64,000 nt of DNA, taken from Granulicella sp. GTDB taxonomy: Bacteria; Acidobacteriota; Terriglobia; Terriglobales; Acidobacteriaceae. Positions within the stretch are counted from its first letter, which is position 1; every line of letters starts with the position of its first letter. The notes under the pieces were generated by a model, which was not told the DNA's origin, did no database searches, and worked only from the letters and a program-made list of their open reading frames with translations. This document shows positions 7,353 through 17,694 of this stretch, one piece after another. A program made the translations under genes and the position numbers. Location of the stretch: the NCBI GenBank assembly GCA_027450185.1, contig DAIDKF010000008.1:37491-101490 (forward strand). Direction: 5' to 3'.

Positions 7353-8103
7353 ACCTGACTGCGTTCCGATGCAGGATGAGCCTGAAGAAGTCTGAGCGGG
7401 CAGGCTGAGGAGGGATGGTCATCGTGCTTGAAGTAGCGAAGGTGGGATTGGTTGAGGTGGAGGCATTTCTTTCGCCTCGGCGGGTGGTCAGTCTGCCAGA
7501 CGCCCGCGCGGTTGGTCGGCGGCTATATCAAGGCCGGACAAATCGCGACCACGCCGAAGTTCGAATCGCGACCAGGGGTCGTAAGCACCGCCTCGCCAAG
7601 CAGTGGCAAACAACGTTCGAGAGCCTGATCTCACTCGACCAGCCGCAGCAATGCGCACTCGGGCTCAGCCGTAACGCTCTCAAATGTGTGGCTAATTTTC
7701 CATATTCCCACCACCACGACGGCTGCGAAAAGACTACCAAACCCTTCCTGAAAGCGGTCGCCCCCATTGTCTCAGCGAACTCGGCGTTCAGGCTTGTCTT
7801 CTGCATTGGAAAAGACAGCGAGGCGCTCCCAGCGACATGAACTCAATTTCATCGGTGATTCAACTACGACTCATTCCATGAACCGAAACTCAATGGGAGG
7901 AATTCGTCAAGGTGTCCGTGCGAAGTCGAAATGGCTGAATAGGCATCCTATTTTGCTGGGCGGTTATCGTAGCGGCTTGAACTGAATACCACACAGTATC
8001 CCATACTCGCCGATTATGATTGGACTGCAAAAAAATAGATGGCGAAATTAACATTTGACGAAAACCTACTGAAATATTGACCCGCAGAATCTTTGGAGAA
8101 ATC
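7353..8103. other. Long intergenic region before pckG, no supported gene
   Basis: About 750 bases between the reductase leader and PEP carboxykinase. The left part contains the right copy of the dispersed repeat (7367-7478). Several ORFs of 70-140 codons exist on both strands (for example 7415-7840 plus, 7528-7806 minus), but they lack good start signals, overlap one another or begin inside the repeat, and none resembles a known family. A minus-strand stretch near 7630-7750 reads protein-like but is broken by stops, so a decayed gene is possible. The last 100 bases are AT-richer and probably hold the pckG promoter. Confidence 0.5.
7367..7478 (+). repeat. Dispersed ~110-bp repeat, right copy
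   Basis: The plus strand matches the minus strand of 3601-3713, with 38 of 41 identities at the start and a second conserved block near the end. It begins just upstream of the predicted reductase promoter on the other strand. Together the copies form a long-range inverted repeat around a 3.6-kb block. Confidence 0.7.
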
Positions 8104-9951
8104 ATGGCTACAGCAACCAGCACGACTGCCGCACCCCACTTGTCGACGCGTGTTTTATCGACGAATATCCACCTCATCCGTTGGGTCGAGAAGATGGCGG
8201 CCCTGACACAACCGGCGGCCATCCACTGGATCGACGGCTCTGCGGAAGAGAATGACTTTCTATGCCATCAACTGGTGGAGGCCGGCACTTTTATCAAGCT
8301 TAATGAAGCGCTGTGGCCGGGGTGTTATTACGCTCGATCTTCTCCAAAGGATGTGGCGCGCGTGGAAGATCGCACCTTCATTTGCTCACTCTCCAAGGAT
8401 GACGCTGGCCCGACGAACAACTGGGAAGCCCCCTATGTGATGCGCAAGAAGATGAAGGATCTGTTTCGAGGATCGATGCGCGGCCGGACGATGTACGTTC
8501 TGCCCTTCTCGATGGGGCCTGTAGGTTCCCCGATGGCTAGGATTGGCGTGCAGCTTACCGACTCTGCTTACGTTGTTGTGAATATGCGCATCATGACGAG
8601 GATCGGGCTGCCGGTGTTTGCAGAAATTGATAAGGACATTCACCGCGTTGTCCCTTGCATGCACTCGGTAGGAGCCCCGCTGGAGCCCGGGCAACAGGAC
8701 GTTCCCTGGCCGCAGAATGATACCAAGTACATTGTCCATTTTCCTGAGACGCGCGAGATCTGGAGTTACGGCTCTGGCTATGGCGGCAATGCGCTGCTTG
8801 GTAAGAAGTGCTTCGCGTTGCGCATCGCGTCAAATATTGCCCGCGATGAAGGATGGATGGCGGAACACATGCTCATTCTCGGATTGGAATCTCCAGTCGG
8901 AGAAAAGACCTACATGGCGGCAGCGTTTCCTTCGGCCTGCGGCAAGACGAATCTGGCAATGATCATCCCTCCGAAAGGCTTCGAGGGCTGGAGGACATGG
9001 ACGGTTGGAGACGATATTGCCTGGATCAAATCGGACGAGACCGGCCGACTGCGTGGCATCAATCCTGAGACAGGCTTCTTCGGCGTTGCTCCAGGAACTA
9101 GTGTGAAGACAAACCCGAACGCCATGGCGACGCTGAGTCGCAACACTATCTTTACCAACGTGGCGCTGACACCCGATGGCGGCGTGTGGTGGGAGGGTAT
9201 GACCGATGAGCCGCCCACGGAGTGCCTGGACTGGCGTGGTGAGAAATGGACCCCGGAGATCGCTCGGCAGACGGGAAAACCTGCAGCGCATCCGAACGGG
9301 CGATTCACATCACCCGCGGCACAGTGCCCGTCGTTCGATCACGCGGCATCGGAGTCGCCCGACGGCGTTCCCATCTCAGCCTTCATCTTTGGCGGACGTC
9401 GCGCCACTGCAATTCCATTGGTCGTTCAGGCCTTCAACTGGTCGTCAGGAGTCTATCTTGGCGCAACGATGGGTTCAGAGACAACGGCAGCAGCCGAAGG
9501 CACCGTGGGCAAGGTGCGACGTGATCCCATGGCGATGCTTCCCTTCTGCGGCTATCACATGGGCGACTACTTCCGGCACTGGCTCACCATGCAGCGGCAG
9601 CTTACCATCACCCCTCGTGTCTTCCAGGTCAACTGGTTCCTCAAGGATGAAGATGGAAAGTTTCTGTGGCCCGGCTTCAGCGAAAACATGCGGGTTCTCA
9701 AGTGGATTGTTGATCGTGTGCGTGGACGCGCTCAGGGCAGAGAGACCCCCATTGGCTGGATACCGCGCTATCAGGACGTGAACTGGGAAGGACTGGAGAT
9801 GTCCGTCGAATCCTTTGCCAAACTGCAGAAGGTCGACAGCAAAGCCTGGCTGCGCGAGGTAATGGGCCACGAGGAACTCTTCCTAGCGCTACATGATCAT
9901 CTACCAGCCGAGATGATCTACGAGCGGGAGCTTTTGATCTGCCGCTTATGA
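8104..9951 (+). CDS. pckG: Phosphoenolpyruvate carboxykinase (GTP)
   Basis: A 615-residue GTP-dependent PEPCK that interconverts oxaloacetate and phosphoenolpyruvate for gluconeogenesis. The kinase P-loop with the hyper-reactive cysteine is FPSACGKTN (residues 275-283, C279). The metal-binding VGDDIAWIK, the PEPCK signature [16 protein letters not shown] and the guanine pocket NWF are present. Length is normal for the GTP family and unlike the ATP form. I chose ATG 8104, with GGAG 6 nt upstream, over an upstream TTG at 8077 in the same frame. The gene is monocistronic and converges with the TetR gene 19 bp away. Confidence 0.95.
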   Translation: MATATSTTAAPHLSTRVLSTNIHLIRWVEKMAALTQPAAIHWIDGSAEENDFLCHQLVEAGTFIKLNEALWPGCYYARSSPKDVARVEDRTFICSLSKDDAGPTNNWEAPYVMRKKMKDLFRGSMRGRTMYVLPFSMGPVGSPMARIGVQLTDSAYVVVNMRIMTRIGLPVFAEIDKDIHRVVPCMHSVGAPLEPGQQDVPWPQNDTKYIVHFPETREIWSYGSGYGGNALLGKKCFALRIASNIARDEGWMAEHMLILGLESPVGEKTYMAAAFPSACGKTNLAMIIPPKGFEGWRTWTVGDDIAWIKSDETGRLRGINPETGFFGVAPGTSVKTNPNAMATLSRNTIFTNVALTPDGGVWWEGMTDEPPTECLDWRGEKWTPEIARQTGKPAAHPNGRFTSPAAQCPSFDHAASESPDGVPISAFIFGGRRATAIPLVVQAFNWSSGVYLGATMGSETTAAAEGTVGKVRRDPMAMLPFCGYHMGDYFRHWLTMQRQLTITPRVFQVNWFLKDEDGKFLWPGFSENMRVLKWIVDRVRGRAQGRETPIGWIPRYQDVNWEGLEMSVESFAKLQKVDSKAWLREVMGHEELFLALHDHLPAEMIYERELLICRL

Positions 9952-9970
9952 CGGCAGACTAAGCTTGCTC

Positions 9971-10636
9971 TCAGGCGCGCCCGAAGATCTGCGCCAGCAA
10001 TTGCGGTACGACCTCCTGAATGCGCGATTCATCTAGAACGTTTGGACTGAATTGCGCATTCAAGGCAAACCCCTCCAAAAGCGCTTCGATCGCAAGCGTG
10101 TTACAGCGCGTCTCCACGAGACGCTCGTTCTTTTCCGGAAACAGGTCCGACAGCTCCTGCCGGTTCACCGAGGTGCTCGCTTCGAGATGCTTCTCTGCCA
10201 GATCTGAGAGCATCTCCGGGTGACGCAACGCGAAGAGTTTGAACTCGATCTGCAGCAGTTGCGTCTGCGTATCAGAGATCTGTTCCACGATGTAACGAAT
10301 GATGGCTGCATAGCGTGCGTCATCACCCTGAAGCCCCTCAATACGCTCTCTCACTTCCTGCGCATGGCGTCGCGTGGCGAGCGTGCGAAGTGCCAGAAAG
10401 ACCTCCGTCTTACTGGCGAAGTTGGCATAAAAAGCACCACGACTCCGGCCCGCTTCCGATGCAATGTCCTCGATGCGCGAGGCTTCAAACCCGTCGCGCG
10501 CGAAGATCATCTCAGCGGCACGCAACAACTCCGCCCGCGTGCGCTCGGATTTCAACCCCTGGGACAACCCCTGCTCTTTCCCCACAGGCACAACAGTGGC
10601 GTTCATTTGACCGGACGTTTCTTTTTGTCGAGACAT
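9971..10636 (-). CDS. TetR/AcrR-family repressor of the adjacent RND pump
   Basis: A 221-residue TetR regulator. The N-terminal HTH spans about residues 32-80 (RTRAELLRAAEMIFARDGFE, then SRIEDIASEAGRSRGAFYANF), followed by an all-helical ligand-binding domain. I start it at ATG 10636, preceded by GAGGATGG; the frame stays open further upstream but would run into the operator. It is transcribed away from the RND operon, with a perfect palindrome between them, the classic AcrR/MexR-type layout. It very likely represses both itself and the pump; the inducing ligand is unknown. Confidence 0.9.
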   Translation of the reverse strand: MSRQKETSGQMNATVVPVGKEQGLSQGLKSERTRAELLRAAEMIFARDGFEASRIEDIASEAGRSRGAFYANFASKTEVFLALRTLATRRHAQEVRERIEGLQGDDARYAAIIRYIVEQISDTQTQLLQIEFKLFALRHPEMLSDLAEKHLEASTSVNRQELSDLFPEKNERLVETRCNTLAIEALLEGFALNAQFSPNVLDESRIQEVVPQLLAQIFGRA

Positions 10637-10667
10637 TTTGAATCCATCCTCGATCCTCAAGCATAAT

Positions 10668-10685
10668 ATACATACACGTATGTAT
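10668..10685. promoter_or_regulatory. Palindromic TetR operator
   Basis: ATACATAC-AC-GTATGTAT: perfect 8-bp half-sites with a 2-nt spacer, in the divergent region between the repressor (start 10636) and the adaptor gene (start 10734). The half-site TACATAC resembles the E. coli AcrR operator. Its position suits simultaneous control of both promoters. Confidence 0.75.
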
Positions 10686-10733
10686 TCGTTTATCGCCAGT
10701 AGCTGCAAGTATTCCCATTAGAGGTCCATCGAT

Positions 10734-11936
10734 ATGACGTCCCGCAACACCCTGCAGAGCGTGGCTGCGCTCGCCGCTATTCTATCTACATCATTATCAG
10801 GACTGCTAAGTGGATGCAAAACCAGTGGGCCACCTCCGGGGATGGGTGGCCCACTGGGGCCCTTACCCGTGCAGGTCAGCACCGCGGCCCGACAGGACGT
10901 TCCCATCATCGGCCAGTGGGTCGCCACTACTGACGGCTTTATTAACGCACAGATCCAGCCCCAGGTCTCCGGGTATCTGATTCGCCAGGACTACAAGGAG
11001 GGCAGCGAGGTTCACAAGGGGCAGGTGCTGTTTGAGATCGATCCGCGCCCATTTCAGGCAGTCCTCGACCAGGCCATTGCATCGCGGGCACAGGCCCAAG
11101 CCCAACTGGAGTTGGCCGGCATCAATGTAACGCGCGACACGCCACTCGCCCAGGCTCACGCCATTGCGCAGAGCCAGCTCGACAATGACATCCAGGTGCG
11201 GGCCGCCGATAAAGCCGTAGTGGCCAGCGCCCAAGCCACCGTCGAAGCAGCTCAGCTCAACGTCGGGTTCACCAAAGTCCGCAGCCTCATCGACGGCATC
11301 GCCGGACAGGCAACCCTGCAGGTCGGCAATCTGGTCAACGCAAGTTCCGTCTTGACGTCGGTCTCGCAACTCAACCCCCTCAAGGTCTACTTCTACATCA
11401 GTGAGCAGGAGTACCTCGCACTCTCCGAGCAGGCAAAATCGCGCGGCAAAGCAGACCTTCTCAGCAGCGGAAACATCATCCCACTCAAGCTGACGCTAGC
11501 CAACAATCAGGTCTTTCCGCAGAGCGGGCGCATCATCTTCATTGATCGCTCGGTGAGTGCGCAGACGGGCAGCATCCGCCTCGCGGCACAGTTCGCCAAC
11601 CCCGGTAACCTCCTGCGCCCCGGCCAGTTCGGGCGCATCTCTGCCGAAACGACCGTGCTGCACAATGCCGTGACGGTACCGCAGCGCGCTGTCTCGGAGA
11701 TGCAGGGCATGGAACAGGTTATCGCCGTTGGAACCGACAACATTGCGCACATTCGCACCGTTAAACTGGGGCCACAGATCGGCCCGAACATCGTCATAGC
11801 CAGCGGCCTCAACGCCGGCGAGCAGGTCGTCACCGAAGGCAACGACAAGGTGCAGGAGGGAATGAAGCTGGCACCTCAGCCCGACACGACACCCTCCTCC
11901 TCTCCATTAGCCGGCCAGAATGCGCAAGGAAACTAA
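10734..11936 (+). CDS. RND efflux periplasmic adaptor (MexE/AcrA family), lipoprotein
   Basis: A 400-residue membrane-fusion protein. The N-terminus is a lipoprotein signal with lipobox LLSGC, lipidated at C28, so it is anchored to the inner-membrane outer face. The biotinyl-lipoyl-like part (GYLIRQDYKEGSEVHKGQVLFEIDPRPF), a shorter helical hairpin rich in Ala/Gln, the beta-barrel and the membrane-proximal domain follow in order. It links the RND pump to the outer-membrane channel. First gene of a three-gene operon under the palindromic operator; the next start is 3 nt after its stop. Confidence 0.93.
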   Translation: MTSRNTLQSVAALAAILSTSLSGLLSGCKTSGPPPGMGGPLGPLPVQVSTAARQDVPIIGQWVATTDGFINAQIQPQVSGYLIRQDYKEGSEVHKGQVLFEIDPRPFQAVLDQAIASRAQAQAQLELAGINVTRDTPLAQAHAIAQSQLDNDIQVRAADKAVVASAQATVEAAQLNVGFTKVRSLIDGIAGQATLQVGNLVNASSVLTSVSQLNPLKVYFYISEQEYLALSEQAKSRGKADLLSSGNIIPLKLTLANNQVFPQSGRIIFIDRSVSAQTGSIRLAAQFANPGNLLRPGQFGRISAETTVLHNAVTVPQRAVSEMQGMEQVIAVGTDNIAHIRTVKLGPQIGPNIVIASGLNAGEQVVTEGNDKVQEGMKLAPQPDTTPSSSPLAGQNAQGN

Positions 11937-11939
11937 CTC

Positions 11940-14900
11940 ATGATTTCGAAGTTCTTCATCAGCCGGCCCATCGTGGCCATGGTGATCGCTATCCTCATGG
12001 TGATCGGTGGCTTCATCTCCTTACTGACTCTGCCTACAGCACAGTTCCCGAACATCGTTCCGCCTGAGATTCTGGTTCAGGCCATCTACCCCGGTGCAGA
12101 CGCCAAGACCCTCGAACAGGCGGTCGCCACGCCGCTCGAGCAGCAGATGAACGGTGTCGACAACATGAATTACATGGAGTCGACAAATGCCAGCAACGGC
12201 CTCACCCAGCTCACCGTCGACTTCGACGTCAAGACCAACCCGGACTCCGATCAGATCCTCTCGCAACTACGCGTCTCACAGGCCCAGAGCCAGTTGCCAC
12301 CAATCGTCTCGGTTGCAGGCCTCACGGTGCAGAAGTCGCTCAGCTCTCCACTGATGCTGCTGGCTGTCTCCTCTCCGAACTCCACCTACGACGGCATCTT
12401 TCTCGCGAACTACGCCTACATCAATCTGGTTGATGAGATCACTCGAGTCAAGGGCGTATCCCGCGTGCAGGTCTTCGGTGCCGGCCAATATGCTCTGCGC
12501 ATCTGGGTAAAGCCCGACCAACTCGCCAAGCTCGGCGTCACCATCCCTCAGATCACGGCTGCTCTGCAGGCCCAGAATACCGTCAACCCCTCCGGCCAGA
12601 TCGGCGGAGAGCCTGTCCCGAACGGCCAGCAGTTCACTTACACCGTGCGTACCCAGGGCCGCCTGATCACCTCCGAAGAGTTTGGCAACATCATCCTGCG
12701 CGCCAACCCCGACGGGTCCGTGTTGCACCTGAAGGATGTGGCACGCATCGAACTCGGTGCACAGACCTACAACCTCAACGGCCGCTTCAACAGCAAGCCC
12801 GCCGCCATCTTGGCCATCTATCAACTACCCGGCAGCAATGCCGTGCAAACTGCCAAGGATGTTCGCGCGCGTATGAACCAGCTCACTGCGAACTTCCCGC
12901 CTGACATGAAGTACGACGTCGCTCTCGACACCACCGCCGCGGTCAACGCAGGCATCCATGAGATTCTCGTCACCTTCTGTATAGCTCTGGTTCTGGTCAT
13001 TCTGGTGGTGTACATCTTCCTGCAGGGCTGGCGCGCAACACTCATCCCTCTCATGGCCGTGCCCGTCTCGCTCATCGGCACGTTCATGGTCTTTCCTCTG
13101 CTCGGCTTCTCCATCAATACGCTCTCACTCTTCGGCCTCGTCCTTGCCATCGGTCTGGTCGTCGATGACGCCATCGTGGTCGTAGAGGCAGTGGAGCACC
13201 ACATCGAAGAGGGCATGACTCCGCTGGACGCAGCCTATGCTGCCATGGAGCAGGTCGCCAGCCCTGTGATCGCCATCGCGCTCATCCTCTCAGCCGTATT
13301 CATCCCCACGGCCTTCATTCCTGGGATCACTGGCCGCCTGTATCAGCAGTTCGCCATTACCATCGCCATCTCGGTGCTCTTCTCGGCCTTCAACGCACTA
13401 ACGCTCAGCCCCGCGCTCTGCGCTCTGCTGCTCAAGCCGAAGTCCGAAAACAAAGGCCCGATGACTGGCTTCTTCAATTGGTTCAACCGTGTCTTCGGCC
13501 GCACCACCGACGGCTATGTCAGCACCTCAGGATGGCTGGTTCGCAAATCGATCGTCGGTGTCGCGGTCATCCTTGTCCTCAGCGTCTTCGTCATACTGAT
13601 GGGCACATGGCTACCCGGAGGCTTCCTTCCCACAGAAGATCAGGGTTACGCGTTCGTTGCACTGCAACTCCCGCAGGGGGCCTCACTGCAACGCACTACC
13701 GAGGCCTCGCAGGACGTAGAGAACGCGCTGCACCAAGTCCCCGGCGTGCAGAACGTCACCTCCGTCGTAGGCTTCAGCCTGCTCAGTGTCACTGAGAGCA
13801 CTTACAACGCCTTCTACTTCGTCACCCTCAAGCCTTGGGAGCAACGCACCAGCAAAGACGAGCAGTTCACGGCCATCCAGATGAACCTCGCCAAGTCGCT
13901 GGGCGGCATCAAGCAGGGCCTGGCCTTCTCCTTCCCGCCACCAGCGATCCCAGGCCTCGGCAGCTCCGGCGGTGTCAGTTTCGTCCTCGAAGACCGTTCC
14001 GGCAACAGCGACCCGCAATTTCTTACCGCTAACCTCTACAAGTTTCTTGGCGCGCTCAGCAAGCGCCCGGAGATCGCAGCCGCCATCCCCACCTACTACC
14101 CCGCCGTTCCCCAACTCTACGTTGACGTCGACCGCGAGAAAGTCGCACAGCAGCAGGTCAACCTCGCTGACGTCTACACCACGATGCAGGCCTTCATGGG
14201 AGGGTCTCTGGTGAACTACTTCAACCGCTTCGGCCGCCAGTGGCAGACCTACGTCGAAGCTGATGGCGACTCGCGCACGAACATCGACAACATTGGCCAG
14301 TTCTACGTCATGGCGGCCAATGGCAACCGGGTACCGCTCAGTGCGCTCACCACCGTCCGCCGCGCCACCGGCCCCGAGTTCACCACGCGCTTCAACGAGT
14401 ACGAAGCCGCTCAGATCACGATCGTCGCCAAGCCCGGTTACAGCTCCGGCCAGGTCATGTCTGGACTCGAGCAAACCTTCGCGCAGACGATGCCGCAGGG
14501 CATGGGCTTCGACTACTCCGGTATGAGCTTTCAGGAACACAAGGCTCAACAGAGCATGCCCGCGTGGGTTGTCTACGCGCTCTCTATTCTGTTCTGCTTC
14601 CTGATTCTTGCCGCACAGTATGAGAGTTGGTCGCTGCCCTTCGGTGTCCTACTTAGTACGCCTGTTGCGATCTTTGGAGCCTACCTCGCACTCACCCTTC
14701 GACACCTCGAAAATGATGTCTACGCACAGATCGGCCTCGTCATGCTCATCGGCCTCTCGGCCAAGAATGCCATCCTGATCGTCGAGTTCGCCAAGAACGA
14801 ATACGAAAAGGGAGAGACGCTCTTCGAGGCTGCAATGAACGGTGCCCGTCTCCGTTTCAGGCCCATCCTGATGACTGCGTTTGCCTTCATTTTGGGCTGC

Positions 14901-15155
14901 GTCCCACTGTGGTTTGCCAGCGGCTCCGGAGGCGTCTCGCGCCAGATCCTCGGAACCACGGTGATTGGCGGGATGCTCGCTGCAACCCTAATCTCGATCT
15001 TCCTCATTCCCGTCACCTTCTCGCTCGTCGAGCGCGTCGCGAGCCGCTTCGGTCAGGATCACAGCGCTTCTCTCGAAGTCAAAGGACATCCCAACCCCCA
15101 CAAGTCGAACCATCCACATAACGACTCCACGCACCCCACTGGAGGCCAGGCATGA
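11940..15155 (+). CDS. RND multidrug efflux transporter (HAE1 family, AcrB/MexF-like)
   Basis: A 1071-residue inner-membrane pump with 12 helices and two large periplasmic loops. The proton-relay aspartates D409/D410 lie in TM4 (LVVDDAIVVVEAVEHH), and the TM10 lysine is in LSAKNAILIVEFAKN. Trimer, porter and docking parts are complete; its length matches AcrB (1049) with a slightly longer hydrophilic, His-rich tail. It exports hydrophobic or amphipathic drugs or lipids by proton antiport; the substrate cannot be told. Its stop overlaps the start of the outer-membrane factor gene (ATGA). Confidence 0.95.
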   Translation: MISKFFISRPIVAMVIAILMVIGGFISLLTLPTAQFPNIVPPEILVQAIYPGADAKTLEQAVATPLEQQMNGVDNMNYMESTNASNGLTQLTVDFDVKTNPDSDQILSQLRVSQAQSQLPPIVSVAGLTVQKSLSSPLMLLAVSSPNSTYDGIFLANYAYINLVDEITRVKGVSRVQVFGAGQYALRIWVKPDQLAKLGVTIPQITAALQAQNTVNPSGQIGGEPVPNGQQFTYTVRTQGRLITSEEFGNIILRANPDGSVLHLKDVARIELGAQTYNLNGRFNSKPAAILAIYQLPGSNAVQTAKDVRARMNQLTANFPPDMKYDVALDTTAAVNAGIHEILVTFCIALVLVILVVYIFLQGWRATLIPLMAVPVSLIGTFMVFPLLGFSINTLSLFGLVLAIGLVVDDAIVVVEAVEHHIEEGMTPLDAAYAAMEQVASPVIAIALILSAVFIPTAFIPGITGRLYQQFAITIAISVLFSAFNALTLSPALCALLLKPKSENKGPMTGFFNWFNRVFGRTTDGYVSTSGWLVRKSIVGVAVILVLSVFVILMGTWLPGGFLPTEDQGYAFVALQLPQGASLQRTTEASQDVENALHQVPGVQNVTSVVGFSLLSVTESTYNAFYFVTLKPWEQRTSKDEQFTAIQMNLAKSLGGIKQGLAFSFPPPAIPGLGSSGGVSFVLEDRSGNSDPQFLTANLYKFLGALSKRPEIAAAIPTYYPAVPQLYVDVDREKVAQQQVNLADVYTTMQAFMGGSLVNYFNRFGRQWQTYVEADGDSRTNIDNIGQFYVMAANGNRVPLSALTTVRRATGPEFTTRFNEYEAAQITIVAKPGYSSGQVMSGLEQTFAQTMPQGMGFDYSGMSFQEHKAQQSMPAWVVYALSILFCFLILAAQYESWSLPFGVLLSTPVAIFGAYLALTLRHLENDVYAQIGLVMLIGLSAKNAILIVEFAKNEYEKGETLFEAAMNGARLRFRPILMTAFAFILGCVPLWFASGSGGVSRQILGTTVIGGMLAATLISIFLIPVTFSLVERVASRFGQDHSASLEVKGHPNPHKSNHPHNDSTHPTGGQA

Positions 15156-16606
15156 ATAGCCTTACACGCACGCTCTCCACACTCGCGATCGTCAGCTCCA
15201 TCACCGGATGCAAGGTTGGCCCCAACTATAAGCGGCCCGTCATCGATACGCCCTCCAGCTATCGCGGAGCCCTTGCACCGGACATCACAACAGCCGCCAA
15301 CACGACGCCACTCGGCGCACAGAAGTGGAACACAGTCTTCACGGACCCCGTTCTTCAGAACCTCATTCACGAGGCGCTCACGAATAACTACGACGTGAAG
15401 ATCGCAGCCGACCGCGTCCTGGAAGAGCAGGCCCAGTTGGGAATCACCAAGGCCAACCAATACCCCACCCTCAGCGTCGGCGCAACCTATGACGCCCTCG
15501 GTCTTCCCAGTAGCCTGTTGAGCAGCTTCGGCAATAACTCCAGTAGCTCGAGCAACTCCAATAACAACACGCAGACGAACTACTTCTCCGGCGGCCTCAC
15601 CGCCTCGGTTGCCTGGAACCTGGACTTCTGGGGCTACTACCGCCGCCAGTCCGAAGCAGCTCGCGCCTCGCTACGCGCCACCGAGTGGGCGCAGCAGACG
15701 ACCTACAGCACGCTCGTCGAGAGCGTAGCGACCGCCTACTATCAGCTCCGCACCCTCGACGCTGAACTCGCCATCACACGTAACACACTCAGCGCACGCA
15801 AGCAGTCCCTCGATCTCACACGGAAGCTTGAGCAAGGCGGCGCCAACTCCATGGCAGATGTGCGTCAGGCCGAAGAGCTCTCCTACGCAGCCCAGGCGCA
15901 AATCCCCGCCATCGAGAGCCAGATCGAGCAGCAGGAGAACAACCTGCGCCTTCTCCTTGGCCGCGATCCCGGCCCTATCGCCCGGAGCGACTCCGACACC
16001 TCGATAGCAGACGCGCCCCATCCCGCAAACGTTCCCGTGGGTCTGCCCTCTGACCTGCTCGAACGCCGGCCCGACGTTCGTCGCGCTGAACAGCTCCTCA
16101 TCCAGGCCAACGCCAACATCGGAGTAGCCCGAGCCGAATACTTCCCACAACTCTCCCTCTCAGGCTCCGGCGGCGTCGCCAGCAGCCAGCTCAAGGGGTT
16201 GGTTGACCCCGCCAACGCCTACTATTATGCAGTCGGCAGTCTCTCCCAACCCATCTTCGACGCCGGCAAGATCCGCAACAACTATCGCCTCGCACAGGCG
16301 ACGCACAAAGAATTGCTCGATACCTATCAGCAGACCATCGCCGGCGCATTGCGCGACGTCTCCAACGCACTTATCGCTTACAACAAGACCCGTGAATACC
16401 GCGAGCAGCAGGAGAAGCAGACCGCCTCCTCCGCCGATGCCGTGCGACTCGCGCGCATGCGGTATAGTAGCGGTTCCACCAGCTACCTGGAAGTGCTGAC
16501 CAACGACACTAATCTATACAACTCGCAGCTCGCGCTCGCATCAGCCCAGCAGCAGGAAGCTCAGTCGTTGGTCCAACTCTACAATGCACTCGGTGGCGGC
16601 TGGTAG
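15152..16606 (+). CDS. RND efflux outer-membrane channel lipoprotein (NodT/OprM family)
   Basis: A 484-residue TolC-like outer-membrane factor. It has a lipoprotein signal with lipobox SITGC (C20), followed by the family start KVGPNYKRP. Two repeated coiled-coil/barrel halves are recognisable (NLDFWGYYRRQSEAARA and LPSDLLERRPDVRRAE). A Ser/Asn-rich surface-loop stretch is present at about residues 128-150. It completes the pump encoded upstream, with a 4-nt overlap. It converges on purK with a 14-bp gap, and no strong terminator is seen there. Confidence 0.94.
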   Translation: MNSLTRTLSTLAIVSSITGCKVGPNYKRPVIDTPSSYRGALAPDITTAANTTPLGAQKWNTVFTDPVLQNLIHEALTNNYDVKIAADRVLEEQAQLGITKANQYPTLSVGATYDALGLPSSLLSSFGNNSSSSSNSNNNTQTNYFSGGLTASVAWNLDFWGYYRRQSEAARASLRATEWAQQTTYSTLVESVATAYYQLRTLDAELAITRNTLSARKQSLDLTRKLEQGGANSMADVRQAEELSYAAQAQIPAIESQIEQQENNLRLLLGRDPGPIARSDSDTSIADAPHPANVPVGLPSDLLERRPDVRRAEQLLIQANANIGVARAEYFPQLSLSGSGGVASSQLKGLVDPANAYYYAVGSLSQPIFDAGKIRNNYRLAQATHKELLDTYQQTIAGALRDVSNALIAYNKTREYREQQEKQTASSADAVRLARMRYSSGSTSYLEVLTNDTNLYNSQLALASAQQQEAQSLVQLYNALGGGW

Positions 16607-16620
16607 GGCCGTCGCAGCCG

Positions 16621-17694
16621 TCAACCTTGTAGCCGTTTCTGCCACTCGGCTACAGCCATGCTCTCCGCCGCAGGCAAGGTGAGATGTCCGACTTTGCGTC
16701 CGGGCCTTGGTTCTTTGCCGTAGCCGTGGCGAAAAACCTGCGGAAAAGCTGCTGTCTCATACTCAGCAGGCATCGACCCGATGCAGTTGAGCATGACCAT
16801 CGGACGACTGTCCGTGCTGCCCAGCTCCATCCCTGCAATCGCCCGCAGATGATTCTCAAACTGCGATGTCTCCGAACCTTCAATCGTCCAGTGGCCAGAG
16901 TTATGCACGCGCGGCGCCATCTCATTGGCCAGCAGATTATCGCCAACCACGAAGAACTCCACTGCAAGCACGCCAACGTAGTCCAGCTTCTCCAGTAAAA
17001 CCACCAGATACTTCTCCGCGAGTTGCTGAAGCTTCGCATCGACAAACGGTGCTGTGGAAGTGCGGAGAATGCCTTCGGAGTGCTGATTCTTGATCAGCGG
17101 ATAAAACACAATGCTCCCCGTCCGACCGCGCGCTGCAATCAACGATACCTCTGCATCGAAGCGCACCATCCCTTCAAGGATGCAGGGCACACCGCCTACC
17201 TCATCCCACGCCGCAGCTGCGTCCGCAAGGTCGCGCAGTCTTACCTGGCCCTTACCGTCATACCCCATACGTCGGGTCTTCAAAATCGCTGGCAGGCCCG
17301 TAACTTCAATCGCGCGTTTGAAATCCTCCACACGATCCACATATGCAAACGGCGCCGTACCGATCCCGCACTCATGAAAGAATCGCTTCTCCAGTAAACG
17401 GTCCTGTGCAATTCCAATTGCTCTCACATTGGGATATAGATTCAACCCCTGCAAAACATCCGCATGGATATTCTCACTCTCAATCGTCACTAGATCGACC
17501 TGCGCAGCAAACCCGGCAACTTCCTCCGCATCATCCAGGTCGACTGACATCACCTCCGCAACCTGCTCTGCGCAATCTCCAGGCTGTCCTGCACAAATCA
17601 CCTCAACGTCCAGCGCAGCGCCAGCCTGCGCGAGCATCAGCGCCAGTTGTCCAGCTCCGAGAATTCCAATTCGTGGCCGCAATCGATTCATCAT
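16621..17694 (-). CDS. purK: 5-(carboxyamino)imidazole ribonucleotide synthase
   Basis: A 357-residue ATP-grasp enzyme that makes N5-CAIR from AIR, bicarbonate and ATP. The N-terminal signature [18 protein letters not shown] is followed by the ATP-grasp core ([12 protein letters not shown]) and [17 protein letters not shown], which are diagnostic. It is the last gene of the purine operon, overlapping purE by 4 nt, and works directly with PurE. Two adjacent ATGs at 17694/17691 could each start it. Confidence 0.95.
   Translation of the reverse strand: MMNRLRPRIGILGAGQLALMLAQAGAALDVEVICAGQPGDCAEQVAEVMSVDLDDAEEVAGFAAQVDLVTIESENIHADVLQGLNLYPNVRAIGIAQDRLLEKRFFHECGIGTAPFAYVDRVEDFKRAIEVTGLPAILKTRRMGYDGKGQVRLRDLADAAAAWDEVGGVPCILEGMVRFDAEVSLIAARGRTGSIVFYPLIKNQHSEGILRTSTAPFVDAKLQQLAEKYLVVLLEKLDYVGVLAVEFFVVGDNLLANEMAPRVHNSGHWTIEGSETSQFENHLRAIAGMELGSTDSRPMVMLNCIGSMPAEYETAAFPQVFRHGYGKEPRPGRKVGHLTLPAAESMAVAEWQKRLQG

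Noticed and set aside
7155..7400. SAM (S-box) or cobalamin riboswitch before the reductase gene
   Set aside because: No S-box core (CTTATCNAGAG...) or B12 box was found; the cysteine-codon ORF explains the terminator better.
7415..7840. 141-codon plus-strand ORF between the repeat and pckG
   Set aside because: Starts inside the dispersed repeat, has no convincing ribosome site and resembles no family; overlapped by an equally open minus-strand frame.
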